Shown: positions 36,246-45,472 of the stretch, piece after piece
How the letters are laid out: each line of letters starts with the position of its first letter
Position numbering within the stretch: position 1 is the first letter of the stretch
NCBI GenBank assembly: GCA_000696115.1
Contig: JJOH01000001.1
Location: 1-64,000 of the forward strand
Length of the DNA: 64,000 nt
DNA from: Streptomyces olindensis
GTDB taxonomy: Bacteria > Actinomycetota > Actinomycetes > Streptomycetales > Streptomycetaceae
Direction: 5' to 3'
Made by a program: the position numbers and the translations under genes
Notes under the pieces: model-generated
Told to the model about the DNA's origin: nothing
Databases searched by the model: none
What the model saw: the letters and a program-made list of their open reading frames with translations, nothing else

Positions 36246-37775
36246 TTACCGCTCCAACTGCCCGTTGAACCTGCGAGGCAGCCCCAGCGGGTTCTCGTCC
36301 CGCAGCTCGGCCGGCAGCAGCGCCTGGGGAGCGTTCTGGTACACAACCGGCCGCAGCCACCGCTCGATCGCCGTACCGCCCACCGACGTGGACGTCGACG
36401 TCGTAGCTGGGTACGGCCCCCCGTGGTGCTGCGCCGGCGCGACGGCGACACCCGTCGGCCAGCCGTTGACCAGCACACGCCCGGCCAGCGGCGTCAGCTC
36501 CTGCAGCAGCTCCGCGCCGCGGCCCTCGCCCGCCGCCTCCTCCTCGGACAGCTGCACCGTCGCCGTCAGGTTGCCCGGCAGCCGCGACAGCACCGCCTTC
36601 ACCTCGGCCTCGTCCTCGTAGCGGGCCACGACGGTGACCGGCCCGAAGCACTCCTCCAGGAGCAGGTCGTGCTCGCCCTCCTGGGCCAGCCTGCTCGCCG
36701 GGACCGTGAGGAAGCCCGCACTGACGGTGTGCTCGCCGCCCGCGCCCGGCGTGACCGGGGAGTCGACGTCGGGCAGCTCGGCCCGCTCGGCGACGCCCGC
36801 GACGAAGTTGTCGCGCATGCGGTGGTCGAGCAGGACCCCGGCGTCGGTGTCGCTGACGGCGTCGGTCAGCGACTTCAGCAGGGCGTCACCGGCGGCGCCG
36901 GACGGCGCGAGGACCAGGCCCGGCTTCACGCAGAACTGGCCGACGCCGAGTGTCATGGAACCGGCGAGGCCGGAGCCGATCGCCTCGGCGCGCTCGGCGG
37001 CGGCGGCCTCGGTGACGACGACCGGGTTCAGGGAGCCCAGCTCGCCGTGGAAGGGGATCGGCACCGGACGCGCCGCCGCCGCGTCGAACAGCGCGCGACC
37101 GCCGCGCACCGACCCGGTGAAGCCGGCCGCCGCGACCAGCGGGTGCTTGATCAGCTCGACACCGGCCTCGAAGCCGTGGACCAGGCCCACGACGCCCTCG
37201 GGGATGTCGTGCCGGGCGGCGGCGCGGCGCAGCACCTTGGCGACGTACTCGGACAGGGCCGGGTGGTCCGGGTGGGCCTTGACGACGACGGGGCAGCCGG
37301 CCGCGAGGGCGCTCGCGGTGTCGCCGCCGGCGACGGAGAAGGCGAAGGGGAAGTTCGACGCCGAGTAGACGGCGACGACGCCCAGGGGCACCTTGTAGCG
37401 GCGCAGGTCGGGGATCGGCGGGGTCGCGGTGTCGTCGGGGTGGTTGATGACGACGTCGAGGAAGGCGCCCTCGTCGACGATGTCGGCGAAGGCCCGCAGC
37501 TGGTAGCAGGTGCGGGCGAGCTCGCCGGTCAGGCGGACCGGGCCGAGCGCGGTCTCGGCGTCGGCGGTCTCGACGAGTCCGTCCTTGGCCGCCTCCAGTT
37601 CCTCGGCGGCGCTGCGCAGGAAGGCCGCGCGGACGGTACGGTCCGCGAGTGCGCCGCGCACCTCGTGCGCGGCGCGGACGGCGGCGTCCACCTCCTGGGC
37701 TGTGGCCTCCACCGCAACCTGTTCACGCTGCTTCCCGGTTCGGGGGTCGACACTCCAGACTGGTGCTGCTGCCAC
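36246..37775 (-). CDS. aldehyde dehydrogenase (NADP+), 2,5-dioxovalerate / ketoglutarate semialdehyde dehydrogenase-like
   Basis: A 509-residue member of the ketoglutarate-semialdehyde branch of aldehyde dehydrogenases. It has the VYSASNFPFAFSVAGGDTASALAAGCPVVVKAHP cofactor region (AFSVAGGDT is diagnostic), FTGSVRGGRAL, the glutamate in FHGELGSLNPVVV, and the catalytic cysteine in GVGQFCVKPGL. Such enzymes finish the oxidative breakdown of sugar acids or hydroxyproline to 2-oxoglutarate. GTG 37775 is chosen because GGAGGG lies 7 bases before it. An IclR gene is divergent, and a pectin locus lies further along, so uronic-acid use is plausible but unproven. Confidence 0.85.
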   Translation of the reverse strand: MAAAPVWSVDPRTGKQREQVAVEATAQEVDAAVRAAHEVRGALADRTVRAAFLRSAAEELEAAKDGLVETADAETALGPVRLTGELARTCYQLRAFADIVDEGAFLDVVINHPDDTATPPIPDLRRYKVPLGVVAVYSASNFPFAFSVAGGDTASALAAGCPVVVKAHPDHPALSEYVAKVLRRAAARHDIPEGVVGLVHGFEAGVELIKHPLVAAAGFTGSVRGGRALFDAAAARPVPIPFHGELGSLNPVVVTEAAAAERAEAIGSGLAGSMTLGVGQFCVKPGLVLAPSGAAGDALLKSLTDAVSDTDAGVLLDHRMRDNFVAGVAERAELPDVDSPVTPGAGGEHTVSAGFLTVPASRLAQEGEHDLLLEECFGPVTVVARYEDEAEVKAVLSRLPGNLTATVQLSEEEAAGEGRGAELLQELTPLAGRVLVNGWPTGVAVAPAQHHGGPYPATTSTSTSVGGTAIERWLRPVVYQNAPQALLPAELRDENPLGLPRRFNGQLER

Positions 37776-37827
37776 CGCGGGTCCCTCCACACATGTAATG
37801 CCGCAGTACTGGGTCATCCACCAGGCA

Positions 37828-37845
37828 CGTTCGATATACTGAACG
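37828..37845. promoter_or_regulatory. candidate operator between the dehydrogenase and IclR genes
   Basis: CGTTC, an 8-base AT-rich spacer and GAACG form an 18-base inverted repeat in the 132-base region between the two divergent starts. IclR proteins commonly bind such palindromes beside their own gene. The inverted repeat is seen; binding is inferred. Confidence 0.5.
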
Positions 37846-37907
37846 CTGTCTCTGATGATGAATATGCTGTGGAGACTATTTCCCGTCGAACGAAGGGGTC
37901 AAGGGCG

Positions 37908-38681
37908 ATGTCGGCTGGCGAGACGGGCGGCGGGGCGCAGGTCAAGTCCGCGGTAAGAACGGTTGAACTGCTCGAATACTTCGCCGGGCGTCCCGGTATG
38001 CACTCCCTGGCCTCGGTCCAGGAGGCCGTCGGGTACCCCAAGTCCAGTCTCTACATGCTGCTGCGCACCCTGGTCGAGCTGGGCTGGGTGGAGACGGACG
38101 CGACGGGCACCCGGTACGGCATCGGGGTGCGGGCCCTGCTGGTGGGCACGTCGTACATCGACGGCGACGAGGTCGTCGCGGCGGCCCGGCCGACGCTGGA
38201 CCGGCTCTCGGACGACACGACCGAGACGATCCACCTGGCCCGGCTGGACGGCACGAACGTCGTCTACCTCGCCACCCGCCAGTCGCAGCACTACCTGCGC
38301 CCGTTCACCCGGGTCGGCCGCCGGCTGCCCGCGCACTCCACGTCCCTCGGCAAGGCGCTGCTGAGCACGTACTCGGACGAGCAGGTCCGCAAGATGCTCC
38401 CGGAGACGCTGCCGGCGCTGACGGAGAACACGATCACCGACCGGGAGAAGCTCATCGAGGAGCTGCACCAGGTGCGCGAGCAGGGCTTCGCCGTGGACCG
38501 GGAGGAGAACACGCTGGGGCTGCGCTGCTTCGGCGTGGCGATCCCGTACCGCACGCCCGCGCGCGACGCGATCAGCTGCTCCGTGCCGGTGGCCCGGCTC
38601 ACGCCGGCGCACGAGCAGCTGGTGAAGGACGCGCTGTTCGACGCGAGGGACCGGCTGACCCTCGCGACCCGGAGGCTCTGA
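37908..38681 (+). CDS. IclR family transcriptional regulator
   Basis: A 257-residue regulator. An N-terminal winged helix-turn-helix (about residues 10-75, SAVRTVELLEYFAG then YPKSSLYMLLRTLVELGWVE) is followed by the IclR effector domain (VVYLATRQS, RLPAHSTSLGKALLSTYS, GFAVDREENTLGLRCFGVAIPY). ATG 37908 is preceded by AAGGGG and AAGGG. The divergent dehydrogenase gene is the obvious target, with a sugar-acid catabolite as the probable ligand. Confidence 0.9.
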   Translation: MSAGETGGGAQVKSAVRTVELLEYFAGRPGMHSLASVQEAVGYPKSSLYMLLRTLVELGWVETDATGTRYGIGVRALLVGTSYIDGDEVVAAARPTLDRLSDDTTETIHLARLDGTNVVYLATRQSQHYLRPFTRVGRRLPAHSTSLGKALLSTYSDEQVRKMLPETLPALTENTITDREKLIEELHQVREQGFAVDREENTLGLRCFGVAIPYRTPARDAISCSVPVARLTPAHEQLVKDALFDARDRLTLATRRL

Positions 38682-38685
38682 ATCC

Positions 38686-39156
38686 ATGGAGGTCGCACTC
38701 CGACCCGTCCACGACAGCGACCTGCCGGTCTTCTTCCGGCAGATGAACGACCCCGAGTCCCTGCACCTGGCGGCCTTCACCGCCAAGGACCCCGCCGACC
38801 GGGCCGCCTTCGACGCGCACTGGGCGAGGATCCGCTCCTCGTCCGACGTGGTGCGGACCGTCCTGGCCGACGGGGACGTGGTCGGCCACGCGGCGGTGTA
38901 CGGGGTGCCGGGCGAGCGCGAGGTGACGTACTGGGTCGACCGCGCCTACTGGGGGAAGGGCATCGCCACGGCGGCCCTGCGGGCGCTGCTGGCCGAGGTG
39001 CCCGAGCGTCCCCTGTACGCCCGGGCGGCCTCGGACAACGCGGGGTCGCTGCGGGTGCTGGAGAAGTGCGGGTTCCGGGCCGTGGCCACGGCCAGGGGGT
39101 ACGCGCGGGCCAGGGACGCCGAGATCGACGAGACGGTCCTGCTCCTGGAGGGCTGA
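38686..39156 (+). CDS. GNAT family N-acetyltransferase (RimJ/RimL type)
   Basis: A 156-residue acetyltransferase beginning VALRPVHDSDLPVFFRQMND, with TYWVDRAYWGKGIATAALRAL as the acetyl-CoA loop and DNAGSLRVLEKCGFR, as in RimJ/RimL-like enzymes. The ATG is only 4 bases after the IclR stop, with GGAGGCTC in the end of that gene serving as ribosome site, so the two are coupled. Substrate unknown. Confidence 0.86.
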   Translation: MEVALRPVHDSDLPVFFRQMNDPESLHLAAFTAKDPADRAAFDAHWARIRSSSDVVRTVLADGDVVGHAAVYGVPGEREVTYWVDRAYWGKGIATAALRALLAEVPERPLYARAASDNAGSLRVLEKCGFRAVATARGYARARDAEIDETVLLLEG

Positions 39157-39252
39157 TCCACCTCCCCCGTCCCGGCGTCTCCCCCGTTCGGCGGAGGCGG
39201 ATCGTCGTCTCGCAGGAGGTGCCGTCGGTCTCCCCCGCGGGAGCCTGAGCGC

Positions 39253-40248
39253 ATGCCTCAGACGATCGCTCCTCGCATCGCTCCGTCTCCCGCCACCCGC
39301 CTCAGCCGCCCCCGGCGGCTCCTGCGGGCCGTCGCCGTCCTCGCCTGCGGGCCGTACCTCGGTCTCAAGGCCGCCTGGATCGCCGGGAGCAGCGTCGGCA
39401 TCCCCGAGGGGAGTCCGCTGCTCGACGACCGCCTCGCCGTGGCCGTGATCAACGGCGTCTCCGTGCTGCTGGACAGCGCGGTGATCGTGCTGGCGCTGGT
39501 GCTGACCCGGCCGTGGGGGCTGCGGGTGCCCGCGTGGCTGCTGGCGTTCCCCGTGTGGGTGGCGACCGGGCTGCTCGCGCCGATCATGGCCGGGTTCCCT
39601 GCGCAGCTGGTGGTACGGGCGTTCGCCGGGCCCCCGGGGCGGGACGCCTTCCTGGACGAGTGGGTGTTCGCCGTCGTGTACGGCGGGTTCATCGTCCAGG
39701 GTCTCGCGCTCGGCGGTCTCTTCGTGCTCTACGCCCGCGACCGCTGGGGGCACCTGTGGCGCGGCCGGGTGGGGGACCTGCCCGTCGGTGTCCTCGGGCC
39801 GGCGCACCGGGCCCTGGCCGTCGCGGCGGCCGTGCTCGCCCTGCTGCCCCTCACCCTGCACGCGCTGTGGGCCTGCGGCGTGACCGCGGGGCTCAGCGAG
39901 GGCCGGGCGGCGGACCGGGGCGGTGACTTCCACGTCCTGGAAGCCGTCTACGTGGTGTTCCTCCTCGCGGCCGTCGCCGGCGGCGGTCTGCTGGCCTTCC
40001 GGCGCGGGCGGGCCCTGCCTGTGTCGGTGCCGCTCGGTCTCGCCTGGGTCGGGTCCGGTGCGGTGGCCTGCTGGGGCGGCTGGCTGTCGCTCGCCTCGCT
40101 CGGCGGTGTCGAGAACATCGCCGACCGCCCCACGCCGCTGATGAGCCTCGCCTACGCTGTCCAGATGCTCGTGGGCTTCCTGGTCGCCGCCATCGGCGCC
40201 TACTCCTTCGCGGAACGTTCGGCCCGGGCCGTGCGGCGGGCGGCGTGA
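39253..40248 (+). CDS. multi-pass membrane protein of a two-component locus
   Basis: A 331-residue protein with about eight hydrophobic segments, including GVSVLLDSAVIVLALVLT, VPAWLLAFPVWVATGLLAP and AVAAAVLALLPLTLHALWA. I recognise no named family. Its TGA overlaps the GTG of the histidine kinase gene by 4 bases, and the response regulator follows the same way. It may be a sensor accessory, or the target membrane protein of the system. Confidence 0.75.
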   Translation: MPQTIAPRIAPSPATRLSRPRRLLRAVAVLACGPYLGLKAAWIAGSSVGIPEGSPLLDDRLAVAVINGVSVLLDSAVIVLALVLTRPWGLRVPAWLLAFPVWVATGLLAPIMAGFPAQLVVRAFAGPPGRDAFLDEWVFAVVYGGFIVQGLALGGLFVLYARDRWGHLWRGRVGDLPVGVLGPAHRALAVAAAVLALLPLTLHALWACGVTAGLSEGRAADRGGDFHVLEAVYVVFLLAAVAGGGLLAFRRGRALPVSVPLGLAWVGSGAVACWGGWLSLASLGGVENIADRPTPLMSLAYAVQMLVGFLVAAIGAYSFAERSARAVRRAA

Positions 40249-41504
40249 GGGATTTCGCCCGGTTCCTGCTCGGGCGGCGAGCACGGCAGCGCTGGATCCA
40301 CCTCGTCCTCGGCGGCGCGCTCGCCATGCCGTACTTCCTGGTCGGCTCGGTGATCCTCGGCCCGGTCACCGGCTCCACCGACGTCTTCGGCTCCTTCCCC
40401 CTCCAGCTCGCCTCGTTCGGCGTGGGCCTGCCGATCGCCGCCGTCACCTCCCTGTTCCCGCTGACCCGGCCGCTGGAGTCCGCCGCCGCGCGCTGGCTGT
40501 GCGGGGTCGACGCGGACCGGCTCGCCCCGGGACCGGCCCGGACGCGGGACGAGAAGCGCCGCACGGCGGCCTGGTTCACGCTGCACCTCGGGCTCGGCGG
40601 GATCATCGCGGGGATGTCGCTGGCCCTGCCGCCGTTCGCCGCCGTGCTCATCGCGCTGCCCCTCGTCGCGGGGCTGCGCGGCACCCGGCTCGGGCTGCCC
40701 GAGGTCCTCGACCACACCTGGGCCCTGGCGCTCGCCCCGGTCGTGGGGGTGGCGTCGCTCCTCGCCCTCGCCGGCTGCGCGGCCGGCTGCGGAGCGCTGC
40801 TGGCCCGCTGGGCGCCCGTCCTGCTCGGTCCGTCGCCCGAGGACCGGCTCGCCGCCGCCGAGGCACGCGCCGCCGACCTGGCCGTACGCAACCGGCTGGC
40901 CCGGGAGCTGCACGACTCCGTGGGTCACGCCCTGAGCGCGGTCACCCTCCAGGCGAGCGCGGCGCGCCGCGTCCTCGACTCCGACCCGGAGTTCGTCCGC
41001 GAGGCCCTCGCCGCCATCGAGGACACGACCCGGCGTACCGTCGGCGAACTCGACGCCGTCCTGGGCGTGCTGCGCGAGGGCGACGCCCCCGGCACGGCCC
41101 CGGCGCCCACCCTCGCCGCCGACCTCGACGGCCTGCTGTCCCGGACCCGGGCGGGTGGCGCGCGGGTGTCCGCCACGGTCGACGCCGACCCGGAGGCGCT
41201 GCCGCCGCTGCTGTCGCGCGAGGCCTACCGCATCGTGCAGGAGGGGCTGAGCAACGCGCTCAAGCACGCCGGGGAGCGGGTCGCCGTGACGGTGCGGATC
41301 GCGGTGGCGGGCGGGGACCTGGAGATCACCGTGGAGAATCCGGTGACCGGCCCCGCGCCCTCCCGCCCCGGCGGCGGCCACGGGCTGCGGGGCATCGCCG
41401 ACCGGGCGCGGCTGCTGGGCGGCACCACGACGGCGGGAACCGCCGGACCGGCCGGAGACCTCTGGCGTCTGCACGTACGCCTGCCGATGAAGGGACCCGC
41501 ATGA
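40245..41504 (+). CDS. sensor histidine kinase (NarL/DesK-type)
   Basis: A 419-residue kinase. Four or more membrane helices occupy about residues 20-200. The HisKA_3 phosphoacceptor is in NRLARELHDSVGHALSAVTLQ near residue 225. The HATPase region includes EAYRIVQEGLSNALKHA and GGGHGLRGIADRARLLGG. It starts at GTG 40245, coupled to the membrane protein before it and to the regulator after it (ATGA). The signal is unknown; a cell-envelope cue is plausible since a penicillin-binding protein gene follows the regulator. Confidence 0.92.
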   Translation: MRDFARFLLGRRARQRWIHLVLGGALAMPYFLVGSVILGPVTGSTDVFGSFPLQLASFGVGLPIAAVTSLFPLTRPLESAAARWLCGVDADRLAPGPARTRDEKRRTAAWFTLHLGLGGIIAGMSLALPPFAAVLIALPLVAGLRGTRLGLPEVLDHTWALALAPVVGVASLLALAGCAAGCGALLARWAPVLLGPSPEDRLAAAEARAADLAVRNRLARELHDSVGHALSAVTLQASAARRVLDSDPEFVREALAAIEDTTRRTVGELDAVLGVLREGDAPGTAPAPTLAADLDGLLSRTRAGGARVSATVDADPEALPPLLSREAYRIVQEGLSNALKHAGERVAVTVRIAVAGGDLEITVENPVTGPAPSRPGGGHGLRGIADRARLLGGTTTAGTAGPAGDLWRLHVRLPMKGPA

Positions 41505-42163
41505 CCAGCCCGACGCCGATCCGTGTCGTCCTCGCCGACGACGAGCGCATGGTGCGCACCGCGCTGCGCGCCATCCTCTCCGCCGAGCCGGACCTGGAGG
41601 TGGTGGGCGAGGCGGCCACCGGTGCCGAGGCCCTGTCGGTCGTCCGGGACGTGCGGCCGGACGTCGTCCTCATGGATGTCCGGATGCCGGAGATCGACGG
41701 CATCCGCGCCACCGAGCAGATCCTCGCCACCCTGGACGAGCCGCCCCGGATCGTCGTCGTGACGACGTTCGAGAACGACTCCTACGTGTACGACGCGCTG
41801 CGCGCGGGAGCCGCCGGGTTCCTGCTGAAGCGGGCGGACGCCGACGCGCTCGTGCAGGCGGTCCGGCTGGTGGCGCGCAGCGACAGCCTGCTGTTCCCGG
41901 CGGCCGTCCGCACGCTCGCGGCCGAGCACGCCCGCGCGCACCCGGCGCCGCCCGCGTGGGTGGCGAAGCTCACGGAGCGCGAGGGCGAGGTGCTGCGGCA
42001 CATGGCGCGGGGCCTGACCAACGCGGAGATCGCGCGCCGGATGGGGGTCGGCCCGGCCACGGTGAAGTCGCACGTGGCGGCGGTGCTGGCGAAGACGGGG
42101 ACCCGGGACCGCACGCAGGCGGTCATCGCGGCGTACGAAGCGCGCTTTCTGAACGGCGGATGA
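41501..42163 (+). CDS. LuxR/NarL-family response regulator
   Basis: A 220-residue regulator. The receiver domain (VVLADDERMVRTALRAIL, the phosphoacceptor Asp in VVLMDVRMPEIDGI, KRADADALVQAV) is followed by a LuxR-type helix-turn-helix (LTEREGEVLRHMARGLTNAEIARRMGV then ATVKSHV). It pairs with the overlapping kinase. Its targets are not visible here; the upstream membrane-protein gene is a likely one by analogy with self-regulated systems. Confidence 0.93.
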   Translation: MTSPTPIRVVLADDERMVRTALRAILSAEPDLEVVGEAATGAEALSVVRDVRPDVVLMDVRMPEIDGIRATEQILATLDEPPRIVVVTTFENDSYVYDALRAGAAGFLLKRADADALVQAVRLVARSDSLLFPAAVRTLAAEHARAHPAPPAWVAKLTEREGEVLRHMARGLTNAEIARRMGVGPATVKSHVAAVLAKTGTRDRTQAVIAAYEARFLNGG

Positions 42164-42218
42164 GAAAACCGGACGGGTGGGAACGATCCACCCGACCTCG
42201 CTCGTCCTCCTGTTCGGA

Positions 42219-43676
42219 ATGAACAAGACGATCAGGCGCGCATCGGTCTTCACGCTGCTACTGGTGTTGGCCCTGCTGGGCAGGGCGACCTGGGTGCAGT
42301 TCTACGAGGGCCAGGCGCTCGCAGACGACAAGGACAACCGGCGGAACGCCATAGAGACGTACTCGGCGCCGCTCGGGAACATCATCGTGGCCGGTCGGTC
42401 GATCACCGGCTCGGCGCCGACCAAGAACAGCGACCTGAAGTACAAGCGCACGTACACGGACGGCGAGCTGTACGCGGCGGTGACGGGATACGCGTCGCAG
42501 GCGTACGCGCCGACCCAGCTGGAGGGCATCTACACCGACCTCCTCAACGGCACGGACAACCGGCTGAAGTCCGTGATGGACACCCTCACCAACCAGCGGG
42601 CCGACCCGGGCAACGTGGTCACGACGATCGACCCGGACGTGCAGAAGGCGGCGTACGACGCGCTCGGCGACAAGAAGGGCGGGGCCGTCGCCATCGACCC
42701 GAAGACCGGGAGGATCCTGGCGGTCGTGTCGACGCCGTCGTACGACCCCTCGGCGCTGACGGACGCCAACACGGCGGGGACGGCGTGGAAGAAGCTCACC
42801 ACCGACCCGGAGAAGCCGCTGGTCAACCGTGCGCTGCGGCAGCCGCTGCCGCCCGGCTCGACGTTCAAGCTGGTCGTGGCGGCGGCCGCCCTGGAGGACG
42901 GGCTGTACTCGTCGGTCGACGAGAGGACCGACAGCCCGAACCCGTACCCGCTGCCGGGCACGAGCCGGACACTGGACAACGAGAACCCGAGCGCCCCGTG
43001 CGCCAACGCCTCCATCCGGGTCGCGTTGCAGTACTCCTGCAACAACGTCTTCGGGAAGATGGCCGTCGACCTGGGCCAGGACAAGGTCAAGGCGATGGCC
43101 GACAAGTTCGGCTTCAACGACGACAAACTGGATGTGCCGGTCCGGGCCTACACGAGCGTGTACCCCTCGGACATGTACCCCTCGGAGACCGCGCTGACGG
43201 GCATCGGCCAGTTCGACGTCACCGCGACCCCACTCCAGATCGCCATGGTGTCGGCGGCCATAGCCAACGGCGGCAAGCTGGTCTCGCCGCATATGGTTTC
43301 GCAGATCACCAACAGCGGCGGTGATGTGCTGCAGAACTACGACGACGAGGCGGGCACGAAGGAGATCGTCTCCTCCTCGACCGCCGAGCAGCTCCAGTCG
43401 GCGATGCAGACGGTCGTGGAGAAGGGCACCGGCACGAACGCCCAGGTCCCGGGCGCGACCGTGGGCGGCAAGACGGGCACGGCCCAGCACGGCGAGAACA
43501 ACAGCCAGGTGCCGTACGCCTGGTTCACCTCCTACGGCAAGTCCGACTCGTCGGGCAAGGAGGTCGCGGTGGCGGTCGTGGTGGAGCAGTCCGACGCGGC
43601 CCGCTCGGAGGTCAGCGGCAACGGCCTGGCGGCGCCGGTCGCCAAGGCGATGATGGAAGCCGCGCTGAAGGACTGA
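42219..43676 (+). CDS. penicillin-binding transpeptidase (PbpA-like)
   Basis: A 485-residue class B-type penicillin-binding protein. One membrane anchor lies near residues 9-25 (SVFTLLLVLALLGRATWV). The transpeptidase motifs are SxxK in LPPGSTFKLVV (about residue 214), SxN in YSCNNVFG (about 273), and KTG in VGGKTGTAQHG (about 417). The short N-terminal part resembles actinobacterial PbpA, which crosslinks peptidoglycan in growth or sporulation. ATG 42219 is preferred over the GTG at 42177 because the anchor starts directly after it, although the ribosome site is weak. It is 55 bases after the regulator. Confidence 0.92.
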   Translation: MNKTIRRASVFTLLLVLALLGRATWVQFYEGQALADDKDNRRNAIETYSAPLGNIIVAGRSITGSAPTKNSDLKYKRTYTDGELYAAVTGYASQAYAPTQLEGIYTDLLNGTDNRLKSVMDTLTNQRADPGNVVTTIDPDVQKAAYDALGDKKGGAVAIDPKTGRILAVVSTPSYDPSALTDANTAGTAWKKLTTDPEKPLVNRALRQPLPPGSTFKLVVAAAALEDGLYSSVDERTDSPNPYPLPGTSRTLDNENPSAPCANASIRVALQYSCNNVFGKMAVDLGQDKVKAMADKFGFNDDKLDVPVRAYTSVYPSDMYPSETALTGIGQFDVTATPLQIAMVSAAIANGGKLVSPHMVSQITNSGGDVLQNYDDEAGTKEIVSSSTAEQLQSAMQTVVEKGTGTNAQVPGATVGGKTGTAQHGENNSQVPYAWFTSYGKSDSSGKEVAVAVVVEQSDAARSEVSGNGLAAPVAKAMMEAALKD

Positions 43677-43708
43677 ACCTCGGACGTCGACATGGCGTCT
43701 GTACAGAT

Positions 43709-43738
43709 GGGCCGCCCCCTTCCCCCCGGGGGCGGCCC
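43709..43738. terminator. bidirectional terminator between the PBP and purine permease genes
   Basis: Perfect 11-base arms, GGGCCGCCCCC and GGGGGCGGCCC, with an 8-base loop and a short TT. It lies centrally in the 69-base gap between convergent stops, so it should serve both genes. Confidence 0.85.
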
Positions 43739-43745
43739 TTCGGCG

Positions 43746-45203
43746 TTACTTGGCCCCGAGAAGCTGCTCGATCGGGTCGATCGCGAAGTACACCAGGAAC
43801 AGGGCCGAGGTGGCCCACAGCAGCCAGTGCACCTCCTTGGCCTTGCCGAGCACGGCCTTGATGAGGACGTAGGCGAGGAAACCGGCGCCGATGCCGTTGG
43901 TGATGGAGTAGGTGAACGGCATCACGGCGATGGTGAGGAACGCGGGGATGGCGATGTCGTAGCGGTCCCAGTCGATGTGCTTGACCTGGGTCATCATCAG
44001 GAAGCCGACGGCGACCAGGGCCGGGGCGGCCGCCTGGAGCGGGACGATGGTGAGCAGCGGGGTCAGGAACAGGGCGAGGGCGAACAGGCCGCCGGTGACG
44101 AGGTTGGAGAAGCCGGTGCGCGAGCCCTCGCCGACGCCGGCCGCCGACTCGATGTAGGAGGTCGCGGAGGAGGCCGAGGCCGCGCCGCCGGCGACCGCGG
44201 CGGCACCGTCGATGAGCAGGACCCGGCCGAGGTTCGGGACCTTGCCCTCCTCGTCGAGCAGGCCCGCCTCGGCGCTGACGCCGACGACCGTGCCCATGGT
44301 GTCGAAGAAGTCGGACAGGATCAGGGTGAAGACCAGCAGGACGACGGTGATGACACCGACGCCGGGGGCGCTGAAGGCGCCGAACAGGTCGAAGTCGCCG
44401 ATGAGTCCGAAGTCGGGGGCGTCGACGAGCTTGTCGGGCCAGGAGGGTGTGGTCAGGCCCCAGCTCTTGATGTCGGCCAGGGAGTTGATCACTACGGCCA
44501 GCACGGTCATGGTGACGATGCTGATCAGGATGGCGCCCTTGACCTTGCGGGCGAGCAGGCCGATCGTCAGCAGCACGCCGAGGCAGAAGACGAGCATCGG
44601 CCAGCCGGTGAGGGTTCCGGTGCCGCCCAGCTGAACGGGGACGGTGGTGTTCGCGGCGTCCGGGATGCGGCTGACGAACCCGGCGTCGACGAAGCCGATG
44701 AAGGCGATGAACAGACCGATGCCGACGCTGATCGCCTGCTTGAGCGGCTGGGGGATGGCGTGCATGACGGCCTCGCGCAGGCCGGTCACCACCAGCACGC
44801 AGATCAGCAGGCCCTCCAGGACGATCAGGCCCATCGCGTCGTCCCAGCTCATCAGCGGGGCGATCTGGAAGGCGACCACGGCGTTCAGGCCGAGTCCGGC
44901 GGCGAGCGCGAGCGGCAGGTTGCCGGCGACGCCCATGATGATCGTCATCACGGCGGCCACCAGGGCGGTGGCGGTGGTGAGTTGGACGGCGTCCAACTGG
45001 TGCCCGAACTTGTCCTTGGCGCTGCCCAGGATGATGGGATTCAGGACAAGGATGTAGGCCATCGTGAAGAAGGTGGCGAAGCCGCCGCGTATCTCACGGC
45101 CGAAGGTGGATCCCCGCTCGGAGATGCGGAAGAACCGGTCGACGCTGTTCACCGGGGGTGGTGCCGCGGTCGGCCGGTCGGCCACCTGTTGCGGTTCGGA
45201 CAT
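43746..45203 (-). CDS. NCS2 / AzgA family purine permease
   Basis: A 485-residue transporter with about 12 membrane segments. AzgA-type signatures are STFGREIRGGFATFFTMAYILVLNPIILG near the N-terminus, AAGLGLNAVVAFQIAP, ISVGIGLFIAFIGFVDAG, and VLLVFTLILSDFFDTMGTVVGVSAEAGLLDEEG. Such proteins import guanine, hypoxanthine or adenine by proton symport. The ATG at 45203 is the family start. There is no purine riboswitch in the 270-base region upstream. Confidence 0.92.
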   Translation of the reverse strand: MSEPQQVADRPTAAPPPVNSVDRFFRISERGSTFGREIRGGFATFFTMAYILVLNPIILGSAKDKFGHQLDAVQLTTATALVAAVMTIIMGVAGNLPLALAAGLGLNAVVAFQIAPLMSWDDAMGLIVLEGLLICVLVVTGLREAVMHAIPQPLKQAISVGIGLFIAFIGFVDAGFVSRIPDAANTTVPVQLGGTGTLTGWPMLVFCLGVLLTIGLLARKVKGAILISIVTMTVLAVVINSLADIKSWGLTTPSWPDKLVDAPDFGLIGDFDLFGAFSAPGVGVITVVLLVFTLILSDFFDTMGTVVGVSAEAGLLDEEGKVPNLGRVLLIDGAAAVAGGAASASSATSYIESAAGVGEGSRTGFSNLVTGGLFALALFLTPLLTIVPLQAAAPALVAVGFLMMTQVKHIDWDRYDIAIPAFLTIAVMPFTYSITNGIGAGFLAYVLIKAVLGKAKEVHWLLWATSALFLVYFAIDPIEQLLGAK

Positions 45204-45400
45204 GGCGCGTGCTCCTTGATGCCTGGGTGATCGGTGTGCGGATGCTGGCTGGATTGTTCCCGCGTTGAACCCCGTTCAGGTTTTCTCCGTGTTACGGAAT
45301 CAGAGTCCGGCCCGCCATACGCCGTTCGAAGCTCCGTACGAACCATCCCGAGATCGCTGCTACGCTTCCGGATCTCGTCCGGGCCTCCCCCGGATGATCA

Positions 45401-45415
45401 CATGTCACCTACATG
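45401..45415. promoter_or_regulatory. inverted repeat upstream of the sigma factor gene
   Basis: CATGT, five bases and ACATG form a short perfect palindrome 58 bases before the sigma factor start. The rest of the 269-base divergent gap (45204-45472) contains promoter-like AT-richer segments (for example GCTACGCTTCC near 45358) but no gene. A role as operator is a guess from position. Confidence 0.3.
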
Positions 45416-45472
45416 ACACTCACAGGCACCCCGGCCGGGAGTGCCCGAAGCCGCCGCGAGGAGAGGTCGCCC

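Noticed and set aside
45204..45472. Purine riboswitch upstream of the AzgA-type permease
   Set aside because: The conserved core of guanine or adenine riboswitches is not seen on the reverse strand of this gap.
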